64,000 nt of DNA from JBNFVY01 sp049943335 (GTDB lineage: Bacteria; Pseudomonadota; Alphaproteobacteria; Rhodobacterales; Rhodobacteraceae): positions 434,001 to 498,000 of the forward strand of contig NZ_JBNFVY010000001.1 in assembly GCF_049943335.1 (NCBI RefSeq), written 5' to 3'. Made by a program: the position numbers and the translations under genes. The notes below the pieces were generated by a model. The model did no database searches. It was not told where the DNA came from and saw only the letters and a list, made by a program, of their open reading frames with translations. Position 1 is the first letter of the stretch. The number at the start of each line of letters is the position of its first letter. Positions 25,234 to 34,273 of the stretch are shown in pieces.

Positions 25234-26784
25234 TCAGCCTTTCACCAGCAGGCTTTGGCCGGTCATTTCCCCGGGTTTTTCAAGCCCCATCAAATCCAGA
25301 AGTGTCGGCGCGACATCCGCCAGGCGGCCATCTTTCACGCCGGTCACACCATCTGCACCGATCACCGCGATCGGCACCAGGTTGGTCGTGTGCGCGGTGT
25401 GCGGCCCGCCCGTTTCAGGATCGACCATTGTTTCGCAGTTGCCGTGATCTGCGCAGAGAACCATGGCGCCGCCTGCGGCCTGCAGCGCCGCCAACACGCG
25501 ACCCAGCCCTTGGTCCACGGCCTCGCAGGCCGCGATGGCCGCATCCAGATCGCCGGTATGTCCGACCATGTCGGGGTTTGCATAATTGACGACGATCAGG
25601 TCATAACCGGCCTCGATTGCGGCTACGAACTTGTCGGTGACTTCGCCAGCCGACATCTCGGGCTGCAGGTCGTAAGTCGCGACATTCGGCGAACTGGGCA
25701 TAAAGCGGTCTTCGCCTGTCTCGGGGGTTTCCTTGCCGCCGTTCAGGAAAAAAGTGACATGCGGGTATTTTTCCGTTTCGGCCAAGCGAAATTGTGTCAG
25801 ATCGTGCTTGGCGACCCATTCGCCCAGCGTATTGACGATCTCGCGTTTGGGGAAGGCGGTGGACATGAATTCGTTGTGTTCGACCGAATATTCGACCATC
25901 CCCAACAGCGCCGACCAATTCGGGCGTGCGGACACGTCAAAGGCATCGAAATCCGGGTCTGCGATGGCGCGCAGGATTTCTCGGGCGCGATCGGACCGGA
26001 AATTCAGGCAGAAAAACCCATCGCCATCCTTGAAGCCCTGATAGCCTGCGAGCACTGACGGCTTGATGAATTCATCCGTCTCGCCGCGGTCGTATGCAGC
26101 TTGGACCGCATCGGTCGCTTCTAAATAGCGGCCACCACAGGGATAGTCTGCGTCGTTCGAACCGGCGTAGTTGGTCATCGCGCGAAATGCCGCTTCGACC
26201 CGGTCCCAGCGGTTGTCGCGATCCATCGCAAAGTAGCGTCCGATGACCGTGCCGATGGTCGCGCCTTTCGGCAGGCGGTTCATCAGGTCCGACATAAACC
26301 CGTTGGCCGATTTCGGCGCGACATCGCGCCCATCGGTGATGGCATGAATCACGACAGGCACGCCCTGATCGGTCACCGCTTTCGCAGCCGCCAGCGTGTG
26401 TTCGATGTGGCCATGTACGCCCCCATCGGAAATCACGCCCATCAGATGGGCGGTGCCACCTGCGCTTTTGACTTTGGCGGCGAAGTCGATGATCGCCTGA
26501 TTGTCGAAAAAGCTGCCGTTTTCGATTGCCAGATCAATCTGCCCCAGATCCATCGCAACCACCCGGCCCGCGCCGATGTTGGTGTGCCCAACTTCAGAGT
26601 TGCCCATTTGACCGCTAGGCAGCCCGACGTCCGGCCCAAAAGTGACCAGCGTCGCGTTCGGACAGGTGCTCATGATGCGGTCGTAGTTTGGCGTATCGGA
26701 AAGCGCCACAGCGTTCGCATCGGTTTGCGCGCGCAGACCCCACCCATCAAGAATGCACAGGACGACAGGTTTGGGGTGGGACAT
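25234..26784 (-). CDS. gpmI: 2,3-bisphosphoglycerate-independent phosphoglycerate mutase
   Basis: Interconverts 3- and 2-phosphoglycerate in glycolysis and gluconeogenesis using two manganese ions. The 516-residue length is typical. Visible are the opening metal site VVLCILDGWG, the phospho-serine nucleophile Ser63 in GQMGNSEVGHTNIGAGRV, and HAITDGRDVAP. FLNGGKETPETGEDR and the late metal sites NYANPDMVGHTGD and LCADHGNCE are also present. No cofactor-dependent mutase features are present. It is the first gene of the minus-strand unit gpmI-envC-ctpA-rppH. The 357-base spacer upstream should hold its promoter. Confidence 0.97.
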   Translation of the reverse strand: MSHPKPVVLCILDGWGLRAQTDANAVALSDTPNYDRIMSTCPNATLVTFGPDVGLPSGQMGNSEVGHTNIGAGRVVAMDLGQIDLAIENGSFFDNQAIIDFAAKVKSAGGTAHLMGVISDGGVHGHIEHTLAAAKAVTDQGVPVVIHAITDGRDVAPKSANGFMSDLMNRLPKGATIGTVIGRYFAMDRDNRWDRVEAAFRAMTNYAGSNDADYPCGGRYLEATDAVQAAYDRGETDEFIKPSVLAGYQGFKDGDGFFCLNFRSDRAREILRAIADPDFDAFDVSARPNWSALLGMVEYSVEHNEFMSTAFPKREIVNTLGEWVAKHDLTQFRLAETEKYPHVTFFLNGGKETPETGEDRFMPSSPNVATYDLQPEMSAGEVTDKFVAAIEAGYDLIVVNYANPDMVGHTGDLDAAIAACEAVDQGLGRVLAALQAAGGAMVLCADHGNCETMVDPETGGPHTAHTTNLVPIAVIGADGVTGVKDGRLADVAPTLLDLMGLEKPGEMTGQSLLVKG

Positions 26785-27141
26785 TGAAGGCTCCTTGGCG
26801 GATCGTTTGGCGGGGTTTTACCGCGCATAGGTGGGAACGGGAACCATATTTCACCTGAAACTGCGGGGCTTTTCGGAATTTCCATCAGATTGAGGAAATT
26901 TTTAAACCGTTTTTAACCGTGTCTGGCGTTTCTTCGTTCTTGGAACTGCCACTCACCGCCTGTGTTTAGCCGCAGGTCAACCCAGCAACCTCGCGAGAGC
27001 GCACCGAACACACTGACATTCTGATTTACCCGCAATGCCGGGTGCCGCTGGGGGGAGGAAACCAGCGAACACCCTAAGCATGCCGTCGATCAACGCGTCA
27101 TTCTGCCTGCTCGCGTCACCAACGAAAGAGCGAAACCTGCC
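26785..27141. other. Divergent spacer between gpmI and the sugar transferase gene
   Basis: 357 bases with no supported gene. The left half is AT-rich and contains a CtrA-type site (separate entry). The right half is GC-rich, with GGGGGGAGGAAACCAGC near 27050 and no clear coding frame. It should contain promoters for both flanking genes. No riboswitch or terminator structure was recognised. Confidence 0.6.
26902..26917 (+). promoter_or_regulatory. CtrA-type binding site
   Basis: Bases read TTAA-ACCGTTT-TTAAC, an exact match to TTAA-N7-TTAAC. It lies about 225 bases before the sugar transferase gene on the same strand and about 120 bases before gpmI on the other. The orientation favours the transferase. 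Binding is predicted only. Confidence 0.5.
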
Positions 27142-27819
27142 ATGAAGTCTTTCGATCCGCTACAAACACAAGCTTACCCGATTGGGGGGCGAAGAAAACT
27201 CGCTGGAAATGGGTATGTCAAAGTCGGGAAGCGCGTCGCTGATATCGTGCTTGCGCTGTTGGCTCTGCCCTTTGTTACCCCGGTGATTGCCGTTTTTTGG
27301 GCGTTGACCCGGCGCGATGGCGCCCCCGGTTTTTTCGGTCACGTCCGTGTCGGTCGCAACGGCAAGGCGTTCCGCTGTTGGAAAATACGCACGATGGTGC
27401 CGGATGCGCAGGCGCGGCTGGCGATCCACTTGGCGACCAACCCTGCTGCTGCGGCCGAGTGGGAGCGCGATTTCAAATTGCGGAACGATCCGCGGGTGAC
27501 AGGGTTGGGTGCATTTTTGCGGCGCACGTCATTGGACGAACTGCCCCAAATCTGGAACGTTCTTCGCGGCGAGATGAGCTTTGTCGGGCCCCGCCCGGTT
27601 GTAGAAGACGAGTTGAGCAGGTACGGCGCAAACCGGTGGGCTTATCTGTCGATGAAACCGGGCATCACAGGTCTGTGGCAAGTGTCGGGGCGCAATGACG
27701 TCAGCTATGACGAACGGATATCCATGGACATCAGCTATATGCAGCGGTGTTCGCCGTTCTTTGATCTGTGGCTGATCGTACGAACGGCAGGTGCTATTCT
27801 GGGCGCTACCGGGCGCTGA
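27142..27819 (+). CDS. ExoY-like undecaprenyl-phosphate sugar phosphotransferase
   Basis: 225-residue initiating sugar transferase of the bacterial sugar transferase (polyprenyl glycosylphosphotransferase) family. It places the first sugar-phosphate on the undecaprenyl carrier for exopolysaccharide or a similar glycan. One membrane-associated helix lies at about 31-53 (DIVLALLALPFVTPVIAVFW). The catalytic core follows: FRCWKIRTMVPDA, RVTGLGAFLRRTSLDELPQ (with the D-E pair), GEMSFVGPRPV and KPGITGLWQVSGRN. It is the short ExoY form without the N-terminal four-helix domain. No other polysaccharide genes are adjacent, so it is isolated. A CtrA-type site lies upstream. Its stop abuts the stop of convergent rlmH. 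Confidence 0.93.
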   Translation: MKSFDPLQTQAYPIGGRRKLAGNGYVKVGKRVADIVLALLALPFVTPVIAVFWALTRRDGAPGFFGHVRVGRNGKAFRCWKIRTMVPDAQARLAIHLATNPAAAAEWERDFKLRNDPRVTGLGAFLRRTSLDELPQIWNVLRGEMSFVGPRPVVEDELSRYGANRWAYLSMKPGITGLWQVSGRNDVSYDERISMDISYMQRCSPFFDLWLIVRTAGAILGATGR

Positions 27820-28290
27820 TCAGGCGCGGTGGTACGGGGTGCCGGCCAGTATCGACGCTGCGCGGTACAGTTGCTCGGCCAGCATCACCCGAACCAGCAT
27901 GTGGGGCCACACCATTTTCCCAAAGCTGAGCGAAAAATCCGCTTGGGCGCGGAGCGCAGGGTCGATCCCGTCCGCGCCCCCTATTATGATCGCAAGATCC
28001 TGACGGCCGTTGTCGCGCCATCGGGCCAACTGCGCCGAAAAATCCGGTGAAGACAGGGTTTTTCCGCGTTCGTCCATAATCATCATCATCGCGCCGGTCG
28101 GGATCGCTTTGCCCAGCAGGGCGGCTTCGGCGGCCATTCCGCCGCCGCGCTTGTCTTCAACTTCGATGATCCTTGCTGGCCCAAGCGCCAATCCACGCCC
28201 GGCGCGGTCGAACCGGGTCAGATAGTCGTCGATCAGGTCGGCCTCGGGCCCACCACGCAGGCGGCCCACTGCACAAATCGTAACGCGCAT
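27820..28290 (-). CDS. rlmH: 23S rRNA pseudouridine-1915 N3-methyltransferase RlmH
   Basis: 156-residue SPOUT-class methyltransferase acting on helix 69 of 23S rRNA in the assembled 70S ribosome. Recognised from MRVTICAVGRLRGGPEADL, the SAM-binding knot blocks MIMDERGKTLSS and AIIIGGADGIDP, and the invariant C-terminal MVWPHMLVRVMLAEQLYRA ending in the tail TPYHRA. Twelve bases separate it from rsfS upstream, and this rsfS-rlmH pairing is common. Length is normal. Confidence 0.97.
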   Translation of the reverse strand: MRVTICAVGRLRGGPEADLIDDYLTRFDRAGRGLALGPARIIEVEDKRGGGMAAEAALLGKAIPTGAMMMIMDERGKTLSSPDFSAQLARWRDNGRQDLAIIIGGADGIDPALRAQADFSLSFGKMVWPHMLVRVMLAEQLYRAASILAGTPYHRA

Positions 28291-28302
28291 CTGCGCTCCG
28301 TG

Positions 28303-28671
28303 TCAGGCCTGGGTCTGCGCCGGGGCGCTGCCTGGCATCCACATCTTTTCCAGCTGATAGAATTCGCGCACTTCCGGGCGGAAAATATGCACGATCACAT
28401 CACCGGCATCGATCAGAACCCAGTCGCCCATGTCCTTGCCTTCCGAGCGGGCAATGACGCCGAAATCGGCTTTCAGACGCTCGACCAGCTTTTCGGCAAG
28501 CGATGCGACCTGACGGGTCGACCGGCCCGAGCAGATCACCATGTAGTCGGCCATCGCGGTTTTCCCGCGCAAGTCGATCGACACCAGATCGTCGGCTTTG
28601 TCGTTTTCCAGAGATTGGGTAATGCGTTCGAGCAGCTGCTCGGACGAAAAGGTCCTCGGGTTTGCCGTCAT
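28303..28671 (-). CDS. rsfS: Ribosome silencing factor RsfS
   Basis: 122 residues from the ATG at 28671. RsfS binds ribosomal protein uL14 and blocks subunit joining in slow growth. The core is typical: DKADDLVSIDLRGKTAMADY, MVICSGRSTRQVASLAEKL, GDWVLIDAGDVIVHIF and REFYQLEKMW. The frame stays open upstream without an ATG until far back. A strong AAGGAGG at 28731-28737 lies eight bases before an in-frame CTG (28722), but it also precedes an out-of-frame ATG that opens a 19-codon ORF ending exactly at the rsfS ATG. The real start is therefore uncertain. rlmH follows. Confidence 0.93.
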   Translation of the reverse strand: MTANPRTFSSEQLLERITQSLENDKADDLVSIDLRGKTAMADYMVICSGRSTRQVASLAEKLVERLKADFGVIARSEGKDMGDWVLIDAGDVIVHIFRPEVREFYQLEKMWMPGSAPAQTQA

Positions 28672-28727
28672 CGCGGCAACCGGAGTGGCAGGCTGTTGAA
28701 CGGCCTGAGAGTCGTAAGACAGGACAT
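28668..28727 (-). CDS. Possible 19-codon leader ORF coupled to rsfS
   Basis: Starts at ATG 28727, three bases after a full AAGGAGG ribosome site, and ends with a TGA that overlaps the rsfS ATG in an ATGA junction. The peptide would be MSCLTTLRPFNSLPLRLPR. Coupling of this kind could set the translation level of rsfS. The short three-base spacing weakens the case; the ribosome site may instead serve an unusual CTG start of rsfS. Confidence 0.3.
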   Translation of the reverse strand: MSCLTTLRPFNSLPLRLPR

Positions 28728-28971
28728 CGTCCTCCTTCGTTGCGCGCCGAAAGGCCCGGCGCCGGATACCGTTAAGATAACAACCTATCGGATAAGTTTC
28801 AATGAATCGCGCGCCGCACTTGGTTTTTGCGCTGGTGCTCTGCCCTCTTCGCACAGGGCGACTGCCGGCGGCGCCAAACGGCCATCGCAATGGTGCGTTG
28901 ACGCGCAGTCGGGCCGTTTTCAAGCCCGGCGCGAACATCGGACCACGCCCCACCCGCAAAGAGACGGATAG
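28672..28971. other. Spacer upstream of rsfS
   Basis: About 300 bases between rsfS and the MscS gene on the same strand. It holds the 19-codon leader ORF described separately and an AT-richer stretch at 28770-28800 that may contain the rsfS promoter. No other gene is supported. Confidence 0.5.
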
Positions 28972-30360
28972 TCAGTTTTCCTGGGAACGTGCGGAAATAT
29001 CGGATCCTGAGTTGTCGTCAGGTGCCTGGCCTGGCGCGCCATTCGCGGGCGGTTGATCGAGAAGGCGGACCTCGCGCTGAGGGAAGGGAATGGAAATGCC
29101 GTTCGCCTTGAAGGCATCCCATAGCGCCAAATACACGTTCCCTCGGATATTCGTAAGCCCACCCGTTGGATCGGTGATCCAGAATCGCAGGATGTAGTCC
29201 ACCGAACTGTCGCCAAACCCGACAATGTGGCAGACTGGCGGGCGCGACAGCAGCACGCGGTCGACGCTGCTCGCCGCGTCGATGGCAACCTTGCGCACTT
29301 GGTGGGGATCGTCGGCGTATGCGGTCCCAAAGAAGATATCTAGGCGCACGAAGTCGTTGGTATGTGACCAGTTGACCACTTGTCCGGTAATCAGGTCTTC
29401 GTTCGGAATCAGGAATTCCTTGCCGTCGCGCGTAACGACAGACGCATATCGCGCGCCCAGCGTGTTGATCCAACCGAATGTCTCGCCAAGGCTGATCACG
29501 TCGCCCGGCTTGATCGATTTGTCGAGCAGGATGATGACGCCGGACACCAAGTTCGACACGACCTTCTGCAAACCGAACCCAAGGCCCACGCCAATAGCGC
29601 CGGACAGGACCGCCAGGCCAGTCAAATCAAATCCGACCGCTTTCAATCCGATGAAAAAGGCCGCCGTATAGAGGGCGATCTGCACGACTTTGCCAATCAA
29701 TACCCGCATCGAAGGCGATATGTCGTCGTTGGATCGGATGCTGATGGATGCTTGGGCTGAAACGGTTCTGGCGATGCTGAACAGGACCGCCGTCACGACC
29801 ATTGCTTTCAGGATGGCAAGCGCGGAAAGGCGGAAATCGCCGAATTCGACGGCCGCGCGCTCAAGAAACGCCGATGTTTCGTCCAGATAGCCTGCGTAAT
29901 ACAGGGTGACATAAATCCAAAGGCTCCATGCCACGATCCGGCGCAGCAGCCGGTTTCTGACCAGCCGCGAGACCAGCGCAACGAATAGCCAGGCCGTTGC
30001 GATCGAGGCCATGATCCCGATGAGGTAACTATGTGACGGCCAGGTTACCTGGCGCATGATCAGGAAGGTCGCCCAAAGAAGCGGGGCCCAGAAAACCAGC
30101 ACCAGCCGCTTTTCCACTTCTAGCACCATGCGCAGGCGCCATTTCGGCCATCCCTCGCGGCGGCGCACCCAGGCCCGAAGGCGACGACGCGCGTGTCGGG
30201 CCAAGACCCAGGATACCACCATCAAACCAGCCGCGATCGCGATTTGATAGAGGCGCCAAGGCCGCAACAACCCGTCTGCGAAATCCAGGACTTCTTGAAT
30301 GAAATTGGCCGCCTGAGGCGACGTGGCTTCGACGACTCGGGCGAGTGTTTCGGGGTCCAT
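28972..30360 (-). CDS. MscS-family mechanosensitive ion channel
   Basis: 462-residue membrane protein. Five or six hydrophobic segments lie between residues 38 and 265, more than the three of E. coli MscS. The pore-lining helix is GFDLTGLAVLSGAIGVGLGFG (Gly/Ala-rich, near 263-285), followed by the family signature LQKVVSNLVSGVIILLDKS. The cytoplasmic beta domain has PGDVISLGETFGWINTLGAR and DGKEFLIPNEDLITGQVVNW. The C-terminal vestibule ends in a disordered acidic tail. It should release osmolytes on hypo-osmotic shock. Its stop is at 28972, upstream of rsfS in the same direction. Confidence 0.93.
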   Translation of the reverse strand: MDPETLARVVEATSPQAANFIQEVLDFADGLLRPWRLYQIAIAAGLMVVSWVLARHARRRLRAWVRRREGWPKWRLRMVLEVEKRLVLVFWAPLLWATFLIMRQVTWPSHSYLIGIMASIATAWLFVALVSRLVRNRLLRRIVAWSLWIYVTLYYAGYLDETSAFLERAAVEFGDFRLSALAILKAMVVTAVLFSIARTVSAQASISIRSNDDISPSMRVLIGKVVQIALYTAAFFIGLKAVGFDLTGLAVLSGAIGVGLGFGLQKVVSNLVSGVIILLDKSIKPGDVISLGETFGWINTLGARYASVVTRDGKEFLIPNEDLITGQVVNWSHTNDFVRLDIFFGTAYADDPHQVRKVAIDAASSVDRVLLSRPPVCHIVGFGDSSVDYILRFWITDPTGGLTNIRGNVYLALWDAFKANGISIPFPQREVRLLDQPPANGAPGQAPDDNSGSDISARSQEN

Positions 30361-30998
30361 TCTGCCTCCCTTGTCATATCAGGATGCCCAAAGACGCAGA
30401 CCGAAACAACTGCGCTGTGTGATCGGCCGACCAGAAGCGCCCCGGGGATCGTGGCAGATGACCCCGAGTTGATCCGGTTCTTTGGGCTGGGCTTCATGTT
30501 TGGGCGCTTGTGCCCTTTGTCGGGTTTTACCATTGGCGGCCTGTTCGGGCGGGGGCGATCCGGCCCCAAAGTGGTCTGGCCGCCGCCCATCGACTGGCAG
30601 ATCCACGGCCGATTTCAGGGCAATGGAACTGCCGGCGAACATGCCAACACTGCCCCGCCCTGATCGGCGCGCGGGACACGACCGTCGCAAGGATCGATGG
30701 TGGCGATACCTGTGCGGGGCGGCGATGTCTTGGTCGCATCGTTCCCGGGAACAGCCATTTTGATGAGGGCACGGGCGAAAACGGACGGCGATGCTCGGGG
30801 CAAGGTTATCGTCTTTCCCTTGCGAGACTCGGTTGCGCGGTATATCTGAACGGCCATGGAACGTATTTTCGATATGGATGATCGCGCGCGCCTGCCTTGG
30901 CGGTTCTTCGGCGCGACGCTCTCGGTGCTCGCCCGCCTATGAGGCGGCCGCCAGAACCTTCCACCCATTTTTTCCACTGATATCCACGGGAGAGCGAA
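30361..30998. other. Long spacer upstream of leuC
   Basis: 638 bases with no recognisable gene. Several frames stay open for 90-120 codons on both strands, but none has a convincing start, ribosome site or family resemblance, and they overlap each other. The last 150 bases are the leuC leader. They include a 28-codon ORF at 30856-30942 (opening MERIFDMDDRARLPW, with four Leu in its last 16 residues) and a GC palindrome GGCGGCCGCC at 30943-30952 followed by a T-run at about 30969-30974. This could be an attenuator but the stem is weak. A decayed gene is another possibility. Confidence 0.4.
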
Positions 30999-32429
30999 AT
31001 GACCGCCCCGAAGACACTCTATGACAAGATCTGGGATGCCCATGTCGTTGAACAAAGCGACGATGGCACCTGCCTGCTCTATATCGACCGACATCTGGTA
31101 CACGAGGTCACCAGCCCGCAGGCTTTCGAAGGGCTGCGTATGGCAGGCCGCGGTGTGCGCGCGCCGGACAAGACCATCGCGGTGCCGGACCACAACGTGC
31201 CGACTACGACGGACCGCGTCAAAGGCATCGACAACCCTGAAAGCCGGATTCAGGTCGAAGCGCTTGACAAGAACGCCAAGGATTTCGGCATTCACTATTA
31301 CCCCGTTTCGGATGTTCGTCAGGGCATCGTGCATATCGTGGGCCCCGAACAGGGCTGGACGCTGCCCGGCATGACTGTGGTGTGCGGCGATAGTCACACG
31401 GCGACCCACGGCGCGTTTGGTGCACTGGCCCACGGCATCGGCACCAGCGAGGTGGAGCATGTCTTGGCCACGCAGACGCTGATCCAGAAGAAGTCCAAGA
31501 ACATGAAGGTCGAAATCACCGGCAAGCTGCGCCCGGGTGTGACGGCCAAGGATATCACTTTGGCCGTGATCGGCGAAACCGGCACGGCTGGCGGCACAGG
31601 GTATGTCATCGAATATTGCGGTGAAGCGATCCGGGATCTGTCGATGGAAGGTCGTATGACCGTCTGCAACATGGCGATCGAAGGCGGCGCGCGCGCTGGC
31701 TTGATTGCGCCAGACGAAAAGACCTTTGAATACGTCAAGGGCCGCCCCCATGCACCGAAAGGCGCGCAATACGAAGCCGCCTTGGCCTGGTGGAAAACAC
31801 TGTTCAGTGACGACGATGCCCAATGGGACAAGGTCGTCACACTGAAAGGCGAAGAGATCGAACCCGTCGTGACCTGGGGCACCAGCCCCGAAGACGTATT
31901 GCCGATTTCGGCTGTCGTACCTTCACCTGACACCTTCACCGGTGGCAAGGTCGAGGCGGCCAAACGGGCGATTGAATACATGGGTCTCACCCCTGGTCAG
32001 AAGCTGACCGACATCCAGATCGATACGGTGTTTATCGGGTCGTGTACCAACGGCCGGATCGAAGACCTGCGCGCCGCTGCGGCAATCCTGAAGGGCAAGA
32101 AAGTCAAAGAAGGTATACGCGCCATGGTGGTGCCCGGATCGGGCCTGGTCCGTGCGCAAGCCGAAGAAGAGGGCCTGGCGCAGATTTTCCAGGACGTCGG
32201 GTTCGAATGGCGGATGGCGGGATGTTCGATGTGCCTGGCCATGAACCCCGACCAACTGGCCGAGGGAGAGCGTTGTGCGTCGACCTCGAACCGCAACTTC
32301 GAGGGTCGTCAGGGCTATAAGGGGCGTACGCATCTTGTTTCTCCGGCCATGGCCGCCGCTGCCGCGATCACCGGTCACCTGACCGATGTGCGCGAGCTGA
32401 TGACTGAAGACGCGCAAGGAGCCGAGTGA
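30999..32429 (+). CDS. leuC: 3-isopropylmalate dehydratase large subunit LeuC
   Basis: With LeuD, isomerises 2- to 3-isopropylmalate in leucine synthesis. The 476-residue protein is an aconitase-fold iron-sulfur enzyme. It shows [15 protein letters not shown] substrate residues ([16 protein letters not shown]), [21 protein letters not shown], and cluster cysteines in [14 protein letters not shown] and the C-x2-C pair of [34 protein letters not shown] is the usual late signature. GGGAGAG lies about seven bases before the ATG. The stop overlaps the leuD start by one base (TGATG). Confidence 0.97.
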   Translation: MTAPKTLYDKIWDAHVVEQSDDGTCLLYIDRHLVHEVTSPQAFEGLRMAGRGVRAPDKTIAVPDHNVPTTTDRVKGIDNPESRIQVEALDKNAKDFGIHYYPVSDVRQGIVHIVGPEQGWTLPGMTVVCGDSHTATHGAFGALAHGIGTSEVEHVLATQTLIQKKSKNMKVEITGKLRPGVTAKDITLAVIGETGTAGGTGYVIEYCGEAIRDLSMEGRMTVCNMAIEGGARAGLIAPDEKTFEYVKGRPHAPKGAQYEAALAWWKTLFSDDDAQWDKVVTLKGEEIEPVVTWGTSPEDVLPISAVVPSPDTFTGGKVEAAKRAIEYMGLTPGQKLTDIQIDTVFIGSCTNGRIEDLRAAAAILKGKKVKEGIRAMVVPGSGLVRAQAEEEGLAQIFQDVGFEWRMAGCSMCLAMNPDQLAEGERCASTSNRNFEGRQGYKGRTHLVSPAMAAAAAITGHLTDVRELMTEDAQGAE

Positions 32430-33034
32430 TGGAAAAGTTCGAAAAACTGACAGGCGTCGCGGCCCCCATGCCGCTGGTCAACATCGACACCGACATGATC
32501 ATTCCCAAGGTGTTTCTGAAAACGATCAAACGCTCGGGTCTTGGCGTGAACCTGTTCGACGAGATGCGCTACGACCGTCAGGGCAACGAGATCCCCGATT
32601 TCGTGCTGAACAAGCCTCAGTATCGCGACGCGCAGATCGTGGTCGCCGGCGACAACTTTGGCTGCGGCTCTTCGCGTGAGCATGCCCCGTGGGCGCTGGC
32701 TGATTTCGGGATCAAGTCGATCATTTCTACCAGCTTTGCCGACATTTTCTACAACAACTGCTTCAAGAACGGCATCTTGCCGATCGTGCTGCCGCAAGAG
32801 GCTGTTGATGTGTTGATGAAGGATGCTGAAAAGGGATCGAACGCGCGCATGACCGTCGATTTGGAAAATCAGGTGGTCACCACGTCGGATGGGGAAGAGT
32901 TTCCATTCGAGGTAGATGCGTTCAAAAAGCACTGCCTGATGGAGGGGCTCGACGATATCGGGCTGACGATGGAAAAGGTCAGCGCCATCGATACGTTCGA
33001 GGCGCAAGCCGCGCAGGCCCGGCCATGGGTTTGA
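32429..33034 (+). CDS. leuD: 3-isopropylmalate dehydratase small subunit LeuD
   Basis: 201-residue swivelling-domain partner of LeuC. Recognised from the opening [35 protein letters not shown], the [17 protein letters not shown] active-site loop and [28 protein letters not shown] lies about nine bases upstream of the ATG at 32429, inside the end of leuC, so the two subunits are translationally coupled. A strong terminator follows 27 bases after the stop, separating leuCD from leuB, which has its own leader. Confidence 0.97.
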   Translation: MEKFEKLTGVAAPMPLVNIDTDMIIPKVFLKTIKRSGLGVNLFDEMRYDRQGNEIPDFVLNKPQYRDAQIVVAGDNFGCGSSREHAPWALADFGIKSIISTSFADIFYNNCFKNGILPIVLPQEAVDVLMKDAEKGSNARMTVDLENQVVTTSDGEEFPFEVDAFKKHCLMEGLDDIGLTMEKVSAIDTFEAQAAQARPWV

Positions 33035-33060
33035 CGCTTGGGCGCTTGACATAGCATTTC

Positions 33061-33092
33061 AAAACGGCGGTCCGGACGGGCCGCCGTTTTTT
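33061..33092 (+). terminator. Rho-independent terminator after leuD
   Basis: Eight-base stem AACGGCGG (33063-33070) with CCGCCGTT (33081-33088), a ten-base loop and a T-run of six (33087-33092). Strong intrinsic terminator closing leuCD. Confidence 0.9.
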
Positions 33093-33430
33093 CTTGCACA
33101 TGCACTAAGCGGGACAGTCTGGGTTGAAAAACGCTGCTTTGCACCGATACGCGTTTCGGCAAGTGCCTAGTTGCGGCAAATGCAAAAAGCACAACATGTT
33201 GAAAAATGACACAATTCCGAAGCGATTGATGCTGAAATTGATGCAATGCCGCACCAGTTTGTCCACGAAACTGCCTTAATCCTTTTGTTAACCTTAACGA
33301 GAACTTGCTGGAGTTAGGGAAATGGGCAAAAGTTGGGCAAGAATGAGGTGCGCCGCCACAATTGGCGTACCCCACTCTGGGACAAGGGCGCGGCATTGCA
33401 TCGCGTTCGACCAATTGAGGGTATAGGGCA
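33093..33430. other. Spacer with possible 34-codon leader ORF
   Basis: 338 bases without a recognised gene, AT-richer than its surroundings (TTAATCCTTTTGTTAACCTTAACG near 33276-33299, two TTAAC half-sites with non-consensus spacing). A 34-codon ORF at 33322-33426 has GGAG eight bases before its ATG and stops four bases before the GTG start of the following membrane protein. Its product (MGKSWARMRCAATIG...) is unfamiliar. It could be a leader that couples translation, or chance. Confidence 0.35.
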
Positions 33431-34273
33431 GTGATTTTCCGGCTTACGAGCGCGGTCGTACGCGCCATATTGGTGGTCTTACTGATCGCGACCCCTTCGA
33501 TGCTGTTGCCTGGTGTGACATCGGATGCGACACAGATCGTGGCATTGATTGCAATCTTCGGTGCGGCCCTGACCATTTTCGAATACGCGTCGGCCTACCC
33601 GGGCCTGGTCGAATTTCGCGACGCGCCACCGTTCAATCGAATTCGCTTCATTTCGCTTTTCGCGTCGGTGTTCCTGCTGACAGTGATCGCGCGGGGGCAG
33701 ATCGTTCCGACCGTCATAACCGATTTCGTGACGGCTGTTGGCGCCTTGATCGGATATGTGCTCGATTTCCCGTATTCGCCGGTGCGGCTCATGGTTTTGA
33801 TGCTGCCCGATGACACGCCGATCCAGGACCAATTGACGGTTCGGACCGCAGCCGGGATGAGCTATCTTATATCGTTGTTGTCGCTGGTGGTCTTTCTGAT
33901 GGTGCTAAGGGTACAGAGATGGCCGTCGCGGTCAGGGTCGTTCAACGTCTGGGTTAACCTGCCCACATTCGATCCCACTGCGGGCGGCGATGTCGTTGCA
34001 CGTCTGGAGCGAGACGCGCGATTCAATGTCGCGTTAGGGTTTCTCTTGCCGTTCCTTATTCCGGCTGTGATAAAGTCGGCATCAGACCTTTTCGGGTCCG
34101 TGACGCTGCAAAATTCGCAAACGATGATTTGGACGGTGACGGCATGGGCCTTCCTTCCCGCTTCGCTCTTCATGCGCGGCATTGCCTTGGGCAAGGTCGC
34201 CGACATGATCGCACGCAAGCGTCGCCAATCCTATTCGGCCTCGGAAGAAAAGCCGTCCTGTCAGCCAGTCTGA
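33431..34273 (+). CDS. Uncharacterised multi-pass membrane protein
   Basis: 280 residues starting at GTG. I do not recognise a family. Hydrophobic segments lie at roughly 5-27, 36-54, 72-92, 96-112, 143-163, 200-220 and 233-253, with a soluble stretch at 165-198 (SRSGSFNVWVNLPTFDPTAGG) and a basic C-terminal tail (ARKRRQSYSASEEKPS). The pattern suggests an inner-membrane protein with six or seven helices. It overlaps the next frame by up to 130 bases, so the two are probably cotranscribed. It sits between leuCD and leuB but has no evident link to leucine synthesis. Confidence 0.7.
   Translation: MIFRLTSAVVRAILVVLLIATPSMLLPGVTSDATQIVALIAIFGAALTIFEYASAYPGLVEFRDAPPFNRIRFISLFASVFLLTVIARGQIVPTVITDFVTAVGALIGYVLDFPYSPVRLMVLMLPDDTPIQDQLTVRTAAGMSYLISLLSLVVFLMVLRVQRWPSRSGSFNVWVNLPTFDPTAGGDVVARLERDARFNVALGFLLPFLIPAVIKSASDLFGSVTLQNSQTMIWTVTAWAFLPASLFMRGIALGKVADMIARKRRQSYSASEEKPSCQPV

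Noticed and set aside
30379..30690. Open frames of about 100 codons on both strands in the leuC upstream spacer
   Set aside because: No ribosome site, no family resemblance, mutual overlap and GC-driven open frames typical of this genome. Left as non-coding.
30615..31823. 402-codon open frame on the minus strand opposite leuC
   Set aside because: It is the antisense shadow of leuC; long antisense frames are common in GC-rich codon usage and the sense protein is certain.
33276..33299. TTAA...TTAAC pair resembling a CtrA site before the membrane protein gene
   Set aside because: The spacing between the first TTAA and the next TTAAC is eight bases, not the seven required, and the second pair is only two bases apart. 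Not called.
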